Source: Haemaphysalis longicornis
Taxonomy: Eukaryota; Arthropoda; Arachnida; Ixodida; Ixodidae
DNA: 64,000 bases
NCBI GenBank assembly: GCA_013339765.2
Contig: CM023457.1
Coordinates: forward strand, 28,912,909-28,976,908
Direction of reading: 5' to 3'
Part shown: in pieces, positions 26,320-37,172 of the stretch
Numbering within the stretch: the first letter of the stretch is position 1
How the letters are laid out: each line of letters begins with the position of its first letter
Translations under genes and position numbers: made by a program
The notes under the pieces: model-generated
The model's input: only the letters and a program-made list of their open reading frames with translations
Database searches by the model: none
What the model was told of the DNA's origin: nothing

Positions 26320-28599
26320 AGAAAATGAATCAATCCGCCGTTTTTAGGAAGCGGAATCCACCACACTGAGAAAAGACAGAGAGAAGAGAAGAGAAGAGAG
26401 AGAGAGAGCTACAGAAGAGACACAGTTGAACCTTCCGTTACAAAGACGACGGGGATCTATCATCCGGTCACATACGTTTACTTGTGGGAAAAACGACTGG
26501 AAGAGGTTGCGCTGAAAGCACCAACTACGAATGGTACACCTGGATACCTTTCACCCAACAGCCACTCTTCCTGGTAACACGCAGGATACATCAGTGAACA
26601 TCGCGAACTCCGCGACTCCTTTTTTTTTTTTTTTTGTCCTAGACGACACGTTAGTTGCTCAAGCCTATAAGCGTGCGCCTCGATTATTAACGCACGTGCC
26701 TTGCACTAGACACGTCGGTCTCAGTCAGGGTTCCTCTTGCGATCAACTTACGAGCACACGCGCCCTTCGAGTGTCTTCTTAGTTTTGAAAAGCGCGCCTT
26801 GGGATTCCTTAATGCTGTAGAAATCAAGCTGGTTTTACAGCGCCTGTCCTAGTCGCGCGGACATCGAAACATTTTCGCAAGCACAACGTCGCATTCACAA
26901 TTCATAAGAAGCGCTTGCGTTGTAAATTTTCCAGTTTAGCCTCGCAAGTGTCTTTTTTAAAGCGAAAGCTTTCTTAGTGACGTCATGTGGCATCGTGTCA
27001 AAAAACTAATGCATTTCCCTATTAGACCGGTTGGTCGACCAGAAAGCTCTGATACGATATCGGGACACACGGCGCGTGCCGGAAATCGGGCTTCCATTGT
27101 GTCGATACGATTATATGAAAGTGGCGAAAAAGGACCGGTTCTAGATAAAGACAGTACACGCGTCGATCATTTACAGGATGTACACTAGAATACCTTCACC
27201 TTATGAACAACGTCCCGTTTCACGGTTAGGGCGTTCGTAGATGCGTTCACTTAGTGCGCGAAAAATCGTCGCATGGGTTCCTTCTTGGTTTGCGATTCCG
27301 GTCATTGAAAGTTTGACGATCGATCGGGCGCACTTTCAGCGAACGTTTCGACATAGTTCTGACGCAGTTTTGTGATGTCAAACAGTTTTTACGCTTCTCT
27401 CGAAGGAAGACTAAAACGTGGCGCAAATTAGACGTGCACGAAGACGCCAAGAAAAGACAGATACAGGCGTCACTGTGTCTGTCGTCTGTATACCTGTGGC
27501 CTGCATCTGTCGCCTGTATCTACTCGTTTCATGTCTTCTTCGTCGACGTCTAACTTGCGCCGCGTTTTCGTCTTTCGTTAAGTGTGTACCAACTAGCTCA
27601 GAACAAGTTTTGTTAAACCGCTTCTCTCAACTTTCGTCAGGAAGGGGTGGTAAATTTTGTTTCCTCTCCGTCATCTGGAGCGGCGAGCTTGTCTAAACGG
27701 TTTCCTCTCAAGAAAATGTTTAGAGAAGCTCGGCACTCATTTTTTTTTCAAGACATCAGACATTTATCTGTTCATATCGCTAATTGAAAAATCCGTCGCA
27801 TCGATATACGTACGCTTCAAATTCTAAACACAGTACGGCACGGCACAAGGAGCTCCCGGCCGCTTAAACGACGGCAATTTCCCAGCTCCGAGCGGGAGCG
27901 AGAGCAACGCTTTCCCCCCTTTCCTCAAGAAAAGGGAGATGTCATTTCTATCGGAGACGAGGCATCGCACCCAAAACGAAGCTCGCCGACCACTCCCAGC
28001 TCTATCACGACAGCTAACAACAAAATTACACGTACGGGGCGCGGTGAGCAAACGTAAACATTGGCGTGCCAACACAAATAAACAGAGAACTATTCGCCCG
28101 ACCTCGCCGAGTCCCACGCTTAGAACGGCTGCCAGATCGAATGATGATTGCTGTAGGGGAACGGGCAGGGGCCAGCGTAACGACCCCGGAGGAGTTGTGC
28201 CCCGCGCTGCGATATACGACCAGCGTCGCTGTCGGGAACGCGGTTCAGTCTCTACGCCCTTCGGGTCATTCGGAAGGCAGTCCCAATCGTTGTTTACTCC
28301 CTTAATGTTAGCCCGTTGGTAATCACGGTTGCGGCTGCAGAAATGGGCGAAAAAGTTGTGGTTGGTAATTTGCTTTAGGCTGTGTGTAGACTGCCGTCCG
28401 ACGGTACTTTAAGTCCCCCACTAAAGAGACAGCCACCGTTGTTTCGCAAGAAAATGACAAAAAAAATGGCGCATGTGGAACTACTTCGCTCTCTCTGGCG
28501 GAACGCAACATAACCTAACAAACCCAAATCAATCATGTAAGACCCCGAAAAGTAATCTGAGCCATGAAAGTTGTAACAAAACAAAATATAAAAAAATAA
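26320..28599. other. No supported gene
   Basis: A 17-base T run lies at about 26619-26635. The phrase TTAAAGCGAAAGCTTTCTTA at 26956-26975 recurs in variant form at 29827-29850, suggesting ends of a dispersed repeat. Frames such as 27939-28322 have no motif. Confidence 0.35.
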
Positions 28600-29436
28600 A
28601 CGAGGCAGACAGACAGACAAAGAACTTTTATTTTTGGTCCTGAGGAACTACGTTGTGGTTGTATACTTGCGGGCCGCTCCCACGTAGGGACAGGAAGGCC
28701 GTGGCCCTCCACCCTTTCGCAGGCCCTCTGGACGGCCACGAGTTGAACAGAGAGGTCGCCGCATTTGAGGGCTTACTCCCAATCCTCTATGTATGTAAAC
28801 ACATCGTCGCGTATTGCAGGGCATTGCCAGAGGATGTGATCTAATGAACAATACACCTCTCCGCAGTCAGGGACAGTGCGGGTCAATGTTGGGCGCAAAA
28901 TGACTAGACCTACCCCGCGAAGGGAAGGACCCCGTCTGGAGCATTCTCAAGACCGACGACTCAGACCAGAGTGAGCGTTGGATGAGGGGGTGGGTAGATC
29001 CTCCGAGAGAAAAGATAGTGACTTACAACCTCGTGAAATGTTAGAAGGAGATCTCTGAACCCCCCCCCCCCCCCCCCCCCCCTGCGAATCTGCCGGGACC
29101 GCCGCGGTCAGATAATCCTCGCGCACGGTCATGGACCAACTCGTTGGCGTTGGGAACGTCGGGATGGACGTTGGTCCCCATATGGGCCGGGAACCATTTG
29201 ATTGTGTGATGTCCAGCGGCCCCCTCACGCCCAAGGACTGCCGCAGCCTCCCGCGAGGTCGATCCCGAGGCAAATGCTCGAACCGCAGCCCGCGAATCCG
29301 TAAAGATATTCGGACGCAGTGGGTCCATCATGGCCAAGGCGATGGCGACCTGCTCGGCCACCGCCACGGAGACCTTCCTGACGGAGGCAGAGTTGAGTAT
29401 CCCAAGAGGTTGGCTCAAACTTCCGGCGTTGGTATC
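28600..29436 (-). mobile_element. I-like LINE, RNase H domain and 3' end
   Basis: Reading the minus strand from 29418, the protein shows an RNase H domain: IFTDSRAAVRAFASG (metal-binding Asp in 'TDS'), then HTIKWFPAHMGT and NANELVHDRARGL. After a homopolymer of about 23 C on the plus strand (29060-29082) the reading shifts frame and continues with a knuckle region (CPDCGEVYCSLDHILWQCPA near 28880-28830) and a closing VQLVAVQRACERVEGHGLP. It ends with AAAATAAAAGTTCTTTG and a (TCTG)n tail at 28600-28622. The 5' part including reverse transcriptase is missing. Several frame changes make it a dead copy. Confidence 0.75.
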
Positions 29437-30060
29437 ACGATGATAAAAAGAAACTTCTACACCATAGCGAAAGACCTACAGTCATGGACCAATGGAACGC
29501 GATAATGAAAATACGAACCAGAAGACACAAACAGCGCGATGTTTAACGCGCGGCTTAATTACGTTGTTACTGCAGAAAGTTCAGAGACGTGGCTTTGCAA
29601 ATATATCGGTAGCGCGCCATTAGTTCACCTCCACGAGCAACATTTTTCAATTTTGCTTGTTCTGCTTCATATTTTCATGTTCGAATTTAATTAGTTCACG
29701 ACTGTACTCCATTATGCCATCCTACGACAGCGCCAAACTGGAGCGCCGTTGGACAGCACTCATCTCGCTTACTTTGAGCGACATTTTAAGAATGCTGCAT
29801 TATAAGGAGGTGGGTCTATCAAGTCGGATAAAGCTTTTAATGCGAAGCTTTCTATATCTCACTGACGGTGTATGTCGTGTTGAAAACGTCCGCGAGTGAA
29901 GCGAAAGAAAAAACGCTCGACGCGGTCGGAACCGAACGTGCGTCCCTCGCGTTACGAAGCCGAAGTCCATCCCATTGCGCCGTTCAGACACGGGCAAAGC
30001 AGTTTGCATTTGAGAAAGGGTGCACGGACGAGCAATATTAGACAGAAAAATCATGCACCC
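29437..30060. other. No supported gene
   Basis: Contains TTTTAATGCGAAGCTTTCT at 29834-29852, a phrase that recurs in tick repeats. No coding signal recognised. Confidence 0.35.
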
Positions 30061-30174
30061 CTCCATCCAACGACAACAATCGTCGAACACAAAGTTTCCT
30101 CATGTGAAACGAAATGGCTAAACGCTCAAGCTCAAATCCGCTCCTGCAACACCATAAATGCTCTGATAATAAAC

Positions 30175-30265
<91 letters not shown>

Positions 30266-30272
30266 CTCTCTC
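30061..30272 (+). mobile_element. Possible LINE tail followed by a (TC)n microsatellite
   Basis: (TC)n of 98 bp spans 30175-30272 and is preceded by ATAATAAACG at 30165-30174, an AATAAA-like signal directly at the tract start, as in the LINE end at 28.6 kb. No protein motif is left upstream, so only the tail arrangement supports the call; the microsatellite itself is certain. Confidence 0.4.
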
Positions 30273-31527
30273 GCCCCGATAAGATCAAAAGTCGAAGCTG
30301 CGTGCGAGTCAAAGTCAAAATCACAGTCAAAGCCAAAGCTGAATGAGTCACAGTGCGAACTGCGACGACAACCAAAGAAACCCTCCCAAGAAAGCTTTGC
30401 GTACAACTATCGTCGTCGTTAGACGGAGGGGGCATGATTCTTTTTTGTAATTCCCAACAAAACAATTCGCGGTGGCAGTGGCCTCACCCGGACATCCAAC
30501 CACGTGGCAACTTACAGGCATTGCGGATGCTAAAGTGCGCACCTGGAAAAGGTATAGATGGAGTGCTGCCTTTGCCGTGGATTCGTCGACCAGGATAGCG
30601 GATATGTGCTTTGACAGCCAAAGGGTAACTGATTTCTACGCAATTCTTGTTGCCGTAAAAAGGCCCGCGTTTGACAGCCCCTACGTTCACCCATTCCTTC
30701 TATTAAACCAAAGCTTTCTACCTCTACCAGCCAACACTTCCTTCGCGGCACGCGGGACAAAAAACTCCTAACGCGGCTTAAGAGGGGGAGGGCGGTTTTC
30801 ACTCACGGAGCACAGTGTAGATGGCGCGGCGAACGCGCGCTATTACCCAGAGTTCCCTGCGCGGCGGCGGGGACCATTTCGTCGGCTTTGTCGTCTGCTT
30901 TAGCGACGGTTGTTTTCGGCGTGTGTTGGCGCAGCTTCGCTTTCATTGCGCGCTACCTTCGCACGGCTTGATTAACTTGTTCAACAGCACCTCCTCGTAA
31001 CCCAGAAACGACGGAAATAAGTGGTCGTACAGCAAAGATACACTAAGGATTGGTTTGCAGGGCGGGAAAACAAAATGTAGAGAGAAGCGCTACCTTTCGC
31101 GCACCGCTTGCCACGAATGCGATTCCGTTTTCTAAATTGGTGAATACCAATTCGGTTGTGCTTTAAGAGGTGTTGCAAAAGGCGAAAGTAGCAACTGGTT
31201 CTGATAAATAGCGATTATAAGAGTTCCCTCAGCTTTCTCGCAATTCTCAAACTTGCTAAACTAACTAGTAAATAGGAATTACTAAGCTCACATTCCGAAT
31301 TGTTCCAGTGTCTGCGATTGTGTCGCGCGGTGGTGTAGGCCCGACCTAACACATCAGGATGACTAGGTTCCGCTGTCTCACCCTTCAAAAGACGCTCCTC
31401 TCCATCTTCTTTCTGCCGACCTATGGCTGGCCTACAGCGACGACCTCCGCCGCTCTAGCCCGACCGTGGCCGACGCTGCTGCGTTCGGGATGTCGCCCCC
31501 GCGAATTCCAGGTGACGGCTGGCCGAA
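30273..31527. other. No supported gene
   Basis: Frames on both strands without motifs; GC-rich around 30830-30960. Confidence 0.35.
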
Positions 31528-31655
31528 TCTCTGGTTTCGCTCTTTGTAGAGCCACGTGTGTGAATTCAAGTGACGTCGCATGGGCAATTGTTGTGGGTGT
31601 CATTTAAAGCTTTGCTTTCCAACCACCTTCACAGCGTGGATTGGAGCCAATTTTT
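31528..31655. repeat. Dispersed repeat copy 2 (pair with 801-925)
   Basis: Direct match to 801-925, sharing AAGTGACGTCGCATGGG/AAGTGACGTCGTATGGG, TTGTGGGTG and GCTTTGCTTTCCAACCAC. Confidence 0.7.
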
Positions 31656-32779
31656 TCATTTAAACAATTTGGGACACCTTTCCCAATTTTCTCCCTCCCC
31701 TCCTCCACCCCAAGGCGTTTAGCCTCCTCTCTGTATTAGTCATTTATTCTTTAACGCACCACTTGGCCTTTTTAGCATGAAGTGTGCTGCATTCACCACA
31801 CGACAGTGTAGCTATGCTGTAAAGCCACTCCTAAGCTCCCTAAACGACGTTTTACAATAACGGAAATCAAACGTCTCCCGCCTTTTTCAGCTTGGCGGTT
31901 TTAAGAAAAGCAACCTCGCTTTAAATTTGAATTTTTACAGATATCCACTTGTGAGACAAAACTGTGCCGCTGTCTTGCCAAAATGGCTAAACGGTGAAGT
32001 ACCACCTGAGGAAGTGGTATTATTCAATACCAAATCAAGCGCTTTTGTCTTAACAATCGGGCTTTCAACGACCTTCTTAAAACTTTTCACAGAGCAGCTG
32101 TTCTTAGTCGAGGCTTTACGCAATGTCGCTACGCGGTCGCAACGATGCGCCAAGCACGCAAGGGCAAAGCACACAATCAGAAAGCTAAAGAGTTTCGGCC
32201 CGTTAAACCCCAAAACTCCATAATCAATCAAAGGACTGCTTAAACGAGACACGTATATAGGCGAAGCATTTCTGAACTAACCTCGTGGCAATGCTTACAC
32301 TCAGCAACATTGTTGAGCGAAAGGAAAATATTTAGCATATTTGAGGAATAACATGAATACATAAGTGCTATTTGCATTGTTCCTTTAATTAAAAATGCAT
32401 GGCTGACTGATTTTGGCGATAGCAAGTAAAAAAATACGCTCTGAAAAAAACAAAAAGCGCTCGCGTTGCTCCCTCGTGGCAGCGTTCCAAGTTCAAAAGT
32501 AACAAAAGGTTCCAACAGATGGCGCGAGCAGTGGAACACGGCAAAAATGAATTGGCGAGAACGGGAATCGATCTGCCTGCTTTGAGAAGTTCTTTGGTAC
32601 TTCGACTTGCGATTAGGGAACGCTGGGCAACTTCGCTTTTAACGTCAGCGTTCCCGACGTTAAGTCAGTGAAGCTGGGCTGATTTTAAAAAAATCCCTGC
32701 TAAAGATCGGGCTCCTCCGACCCTCCTGCCCCACTGCTGGGGTTGGCCAACTCCTTTTGTCCATTTCATGTTTGTTTTC
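31656..32779. other. No supported gene
   Basis: Two overlapping frames (31927-32223 plus, 31935-32252 minus) lack motifs. AT-rich, anonymous. Confidence 0.35.
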
Positions 32780-32905
32780 ACGAGCTCATTTCAAGCGAGC
32801 TCTGATAAACTGAAAGCAGACGACCGGATGTGACGCAGAACAGTGAATGCAGGGCGTCTGTTTTCTTGCATGTGATTGGTCAGAGGCCTCAGAAGTGCAA
32901 CTACG
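32780..32905. repeat. Dispersed repeat (related to 60893-60975)
   Basis: Shares in order GCGAGCTCTGA, a CTGA block, AGACGAC, GTGACGCA and a GGCG..TTTCT stretch with 60893-60975, same orientation. The similarity is diverged; family unknown. Confidence 0.4.
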
Positions 32906-33857
32906 TCACGATTGAAACAAACACAACTCAGAATTTCGCCTCTGTTTCCATTTCCTGGAGCAGAATCCCGGGGCTTACGCTCCCCGGCTCGCGCAATTTC
33001 AACTCCCTCTGGACCACCTATTTTCTGTACCTCACAACGCACGTGCTTTAAACATGGAAACTTAAAGGCTTTCATACTAAAAGTAAAGCTTAGAAGCAAT
33101 ATACCCGAACCTCAAATGTCCCGCGTCTCTGCAACTACGACCGCAGCAGTCCTGCCAGACGCCTGTTTGCGCCGGGCATCCACTCGAAACCCCTCCAGCG
33201 CGCGTTATTTTTTCGTCGTACAGCAATCTCGAACACCGTCATCGAACCGTACAAGTTTCTGGCGTAACGAATAAATGAATAGCGATCGCACAAGACGCTG
33301 TTACCAGGCGACCCTCTCCGCGGTGAGACACGCTGCCCCAACGTCACGGCCGAAAAAACGAAACATCCGAGCCCCCCGAGGCCGCATTGCTACTGAGTTG
33401 TCCGAACGAAGAGCAAAACGAGAAAAAGAACGGTAAGAGCAACGTTAGGGCGACGCGCAACGACAAAAGATAGAGAGATATAAAAAAAGCAGCGAGTCCG
33501 GACGGACCAGAAGCGTCGGGCACCCGATACGAATCAATCGTTTCGCTGGCATTTGGGCGCGACCCGTGTGTGGTTGCTCATCCGAACCCGCATACGAATG
33601 GACGACGTCGGGGGTTCAGACTGGCGTACGACTCCGTCCGGGCACCGACGCTGCTGTCGCCGGGCGAGGACGCAGCAGGAAAACAAGCCATTCGGCCAGA
33701 GGGTCGTTCCGACGGAGAGCTTTAGGAAGTGGGGAGGTTGGGATATTGAATGAAACTCAATACACGGCGCTCAGGGGTCCAACGCAGATGTTGAAGGAAC
33801 AAAAACGTAGTCCTCCGAGCAGTTCGACGTAAAGTTATAGGCCTTTTTGTCGTGTCA

Positions 33858-33859
<2 letters not shown>
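32906..33859. other. No supported gene
   Basis: Overlapping chance frames at 32876-33274 (plus) and 32791-33099 (minus). Nothing recognised. Confidence 0.35.
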
Positions 33860-33913
<54 letters not shown>

Positions 33914-34221
33914 ATATATATATATAGAATAGTCAGAAAGTTCAAAAATCCTTCACGTTACAGAGCGCGGAAAAGCTAGATAATCTAGTAAATAGTAAAG
34001 AGACACACGAGAAGGAAGTTAAAATAGCAATAGCAAAGTTGTAACGACGATTAATTAATCGAAAGGGTTTAGGGGCGGACTCCCTTCGTCTCCTGAAAGT
34101 CAGAAAAACTTTTACTTTAGTTTGTAAGATCTTCCGTGGCTCTTGTCGTCTTAACGTGATATCTATTATTATTTCTAATATATCTTATATATAATATATA
34201 TATATATTTATATATATATAG
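33860..34221. repeat. Two (TA)n microsatellites with spacer
   Basis: (TA)n at 33860-33926 and a second interrupted tract at 34176-34221. The 250 bp between them show nothing recognisable. Confidence 0.9.
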
Positions 34222-34285
34222 GAACAAAGTTTTCCTGGACGCCGGTAGAATATACACAAAAATTGTTTCGACCACGGTAGAAAAA

Positions 34286-34493
34286 GATTTGATTGATTGT
34301 AGGGTTTAACGCGCCGACGCAACGTAGGCGATGAGGCGCGCCGTAGTGGAGGGCTCCTGATTAATTTTGACCACCTGGGGATCTTTAACGTGCGCCGAAA
34401 TCTCGTACACACGGGCGTTTTTGCTTTTCGCGTCCATCAGAAAAGTGGCCGCCGCGGCCGGGAATCGAACCCGCGACCTCGTGCTCAGCAGCA
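34286..34493 (-). mobile_element. tRNA-derived SINE (second family), copy A, 5'-truncated
   Basis: Minus-strand element. The plus sequence begins with the (GATT)n tail at 34286, then the body (AACGCGCCGACGCAACG, GGCGATGAGGCGCGCCGTAG, GACCACCTGGGGATCTTTAA) and the B-box region GGGAATCGAACCCGCGACC at 34460-34478. It stops at 34493 after GTGCTCAGCAGCA, so the A-box half seen in the other copies is missing. The break abuts the arm of a long hairpin (34491-34632). Four related copies lie at 39741, 54654, 61031 and 63267, all in this orientation. Confidence 0.85.
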
Positions 34494-34628
34494 GGTAAAA
34501 AAAGAGAAACAGATTTAATAACGTTTCGGCCGAGGGACCGGCCTTCGTCAATACAGTGATTCAGATAACTGTATCTGACGAAGGCCGGTCCCTCGGCCGA
34601 AACATTATTAAATCTGGTCTGTTTTTAC

Positions 34629-34632
<4 letters not shown>
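34491..34632. repeat. Long near-perfect hairpin (41-bp arms, extendable)
   Basis: 34510-34550 and 34576-34616 are 41-bp inverted repeats with one mismatch, core TTTCGGCCGAGGGACCGG / CCGGTCCCTCGGCCGAAA. The stem continues inward (ATACAGT / ACTGTAT with a one-base bulge) to a ~10-base loop and outward less perfectly (34491-34509 / 34617-34631). It lies between a truncated SINE and a (TA)n tract. It could be a foldback element or a recent inverted duplication. Confidence 0.85.

Positions 34633-34673
<41 letters not shown>
34633..34673. repeat. (TA)n microsatellite
   Basis: Pure TA dinucleotides beginning directly at the outer end of the hairpin. Confidence 0.95.
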
Positions 34674-34678
<5 letters not shown>

Positions 34679-34797
34679 AGCGCAGAGGCAGGTAACAGCA
34701 TCGACGTGGCAAGCGCAGATACGTCGGAAGAGACGTCGAAATAAACGTTTAAGTCGTCTGTGATGTCCGCGAGGATTGAGGGTTGTCGTATTTGTGT

Positions 34798-34806
34798 GCG
34801 TGTATG

Positions 34807-34837
<31 letters not shown>

Positions 34838-34925
34838 TGTATGTATGCGTGTATGTATGTATGTGTGTATGCATGTATGTGTCCGTGCGTGTGTGCGTGC
34901 GTGCACGTATGTATGTGCGTCCGTA
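34798..34925. repeat. (TGTA)n tetranucleotide microsatellite
   Basis: TGTATGTATGTA units degrade to TGCGTGCG at the right end. Apparent Cys/Tyr/Met-rich frames are artefacts. Confidence 0.95.
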
Positions 34926-36289
34926 TTTAGGTACGCCTACAGAGGGTGAGCCAGGGGGAGAGCGACACCTTGCAACCGCTATAACGGTTGTTTGTACCAC
35001 ACACAATTTTTATTTAGAAGCTTCGACTCAAAGTTCGGGGTAAATGTAAACGAAAAATAGTGCGGCAGATAATGTCAAAATATTTATTGCATTAACCTGA
35101 GCCGTCAGGCTGTGGCATTTCCGTCCGGAGTTTGTCGATCATAGCACATCAATTGCATGTTTCGGTTCCGACCGGTATACGAATCAACATTCTGACACGT
35201 ATGAGGTTACGTTCGCTTATTTCGTAAGACCCGCCGAGGTAAATATCGGTGGCGAAGACGTTTTTTTTTTTTTGCTGTACGACGTGGCTGATACGGTGGC
35301 GAGATCACTTTGCCCTTCTTTTTTTTTTTTTTTTAATAGGCGGAAAAACGAGAACGCGCCTCCGAAAATTCGAGATTTCTGTGCAACAGCTCCAGGCAGT
35401 TTTTATTCCTCTAGCTCTCCCCAACCGCACCCTTCGGGAGTGAAATGTTTCCTGCGTAGCGTTAAACCTAACATGACCTTTTTTTCCTTTATTTTATTTA
35501 TGAAATAGAGTGGTTCTAATGGAAGAACCACACCCAGTGAGTCAGAATATTTCTCGCTTGTTACGCCTCGTGTGAATTTCACTCGCCGTTGACAAAGTTC
35601 GCGTTCAGCGGGGTTATATCAGGGCTGTTCTTATGGCGATCAGGAAACAAAGAAAAAGTGCCATTCCACTCTTTGAGGTGGTTGAGTAGCGGAGGTATTT
35701 GTGGGTTTTTTGGTTGGCCACAGATTTCCGCTCAACCCGCGCCAGCAATTCGTTCAGAAGGCGGCCGACGTGTTGCGTTTTCCGCCTAGCGGCATTCGGG
35801 TCCCCGCGGCTTGGCGAAGGCGGCCCGATCGTCGTCGATGGTTTCCTTCCGCCACCTTCGTGCTCAATTCCACCTGCTTCTTTATGAGTGGGCCTCACTG
35901 TGCAACACAGTGTGGGAAAACCAGCCAATGAAGATAAACCTTATGTCGACCTCAATGAAGTCGGCTTGACCGCTGAATAGAAATCCGTCGCTGGGAAGAC
36001 ATATATTTCCTGGGTCAATATACGCCAATCGGCGGAAGCGAACAGGCGGCCAAAAAGTGAGGTTGCGCCAAAGTGCGCACCCAAAAAAAAACGAGGGGGT
36101 ATGGGGGCAGGCCTATACAGCTACGCTGTAAGCATGCCAGCTTGCATTGTTTTTTGCGCTCAGTTGTCATGTAGCAGTGTTCTCATCTTCCTCAACTCTC
36201 TCTCTCTCTCTCTCTTTCTCTATTTATATCTCTCTTCTATATATATATATATCTATCTTTTATATCTTAAGGAATCTCGTAGAAATACA
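34926..36289. other. No supported gene
   Basis: T runs at about 35261-35273 and 35319-35334. Short (CT)n at 36195-36232 and TA units at 36237-36256. A frame pair at 35614-35931 has no motif. Confidence 0.35.
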
Positions 36290-37172
36290 CGTACTAGTTG
36301 GCAGTCAGTAAACCTCGAAACAAGGAGTTGGAGGTCATAAAAGATAAAAATTGCGAACAGAATAGGAAAAGGGGCTGTTAAAAAACAGAATAAGGGTGGC
36401 AGTCAAGAAACCTCAGAAAGCAGGGGAAATGTGTAGGTCATTGAAACGATAAAGAATTTGGAAAGGCACAACAAAGTCGCTTTTTCCGGGGAGCGGGAAT
36501 CGAACCCCATACCCCGTTCCCGTCCCGGTAAAACGGCGGATTATTCTCGGAGGCTCTTTTTAATTATCCCTGATCAAAGAGACGACATACATCATTCGGC
36601 AACAATAACCTTTCAAACGTCCATGCACCATAGATCAGAATGCAAGCCTGATATATATATATATCATATATATAATATAGGTTAAATAACTATAATATAA
36701 TGATTGGAGTAGAAAACTGGAAACAAGGAGAATGGTGGCATGAAACGAGATTTTTTGGTAATGGTGAAAAAAGCCGGGTGGGATCGATCCAACCTCCAGA
36801 ATCAAAGGGTATTTGGGGTCTGGTTAGAACCCGGGAGCATTTTACATTTTTTCTGATCAAAAATCTCAGTTTGAAAAATTCCCGCCCGTGGTGTCCGAGA
36901 TCGAAACAGATGAAGATCCGAAACAGATAAGAATTTTTTGAGTAAAACAAAAGTGGTGAAAAATGCCCGCCGGGTGGGATTCGATCCCACGACCTCCAGA
37001 ATCGCACCAGACCGGTATTCTGGAGGTCGTGGGTTCGGATCACACCCGGCGGGCATATTTTCACCACTTTCTTTCTGACTCAAAAATTCTATCAGTTTCT
37101 ATGACCTACCGCATTCCCCCCTTTTCCCCCCTTTGCTTTCCGAGGTTTTCTTGACTGCCAACCCTTATTCTA
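36290..37172. mobile_element. Cluster of head-to-head SINE pieces (third, tRNA-like family)
   Basis: One unit, clearest in plus orientation at 37011-37171, starts GGAGGTCGTGGGTTCGGATC (tRNA-like B box), continues CCCGGCGGGCAT, TTTTCACCACTTT, CTCAAAAATTCTATCAG, TTTGCTTTCCGAGGTTTTC, and ends TTGACTGCCAACCCTTATTC. Its inverse lies directly to the left (36905-37010), making a palindrome centred at about 37010. Further minus pieces occur at about 36297-36370, 36384-36510 and 36705-36815, and a plus piece at about 36820-36890. At least six pieces in alternating orientation share the same internal words. No acceptor stem or A box is complete, so none is a working tRNA gene. Confidence 0.7.

Noticed and set aside
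36960..37060. Functional tRNA genes at 37.0, 42.6, 58.4 and 59.5 kb
   Set aside because: A and B boxes are recognisable but acceptor and anticodon stems do not pair and unrelated bodies follow. They are SINE heads.
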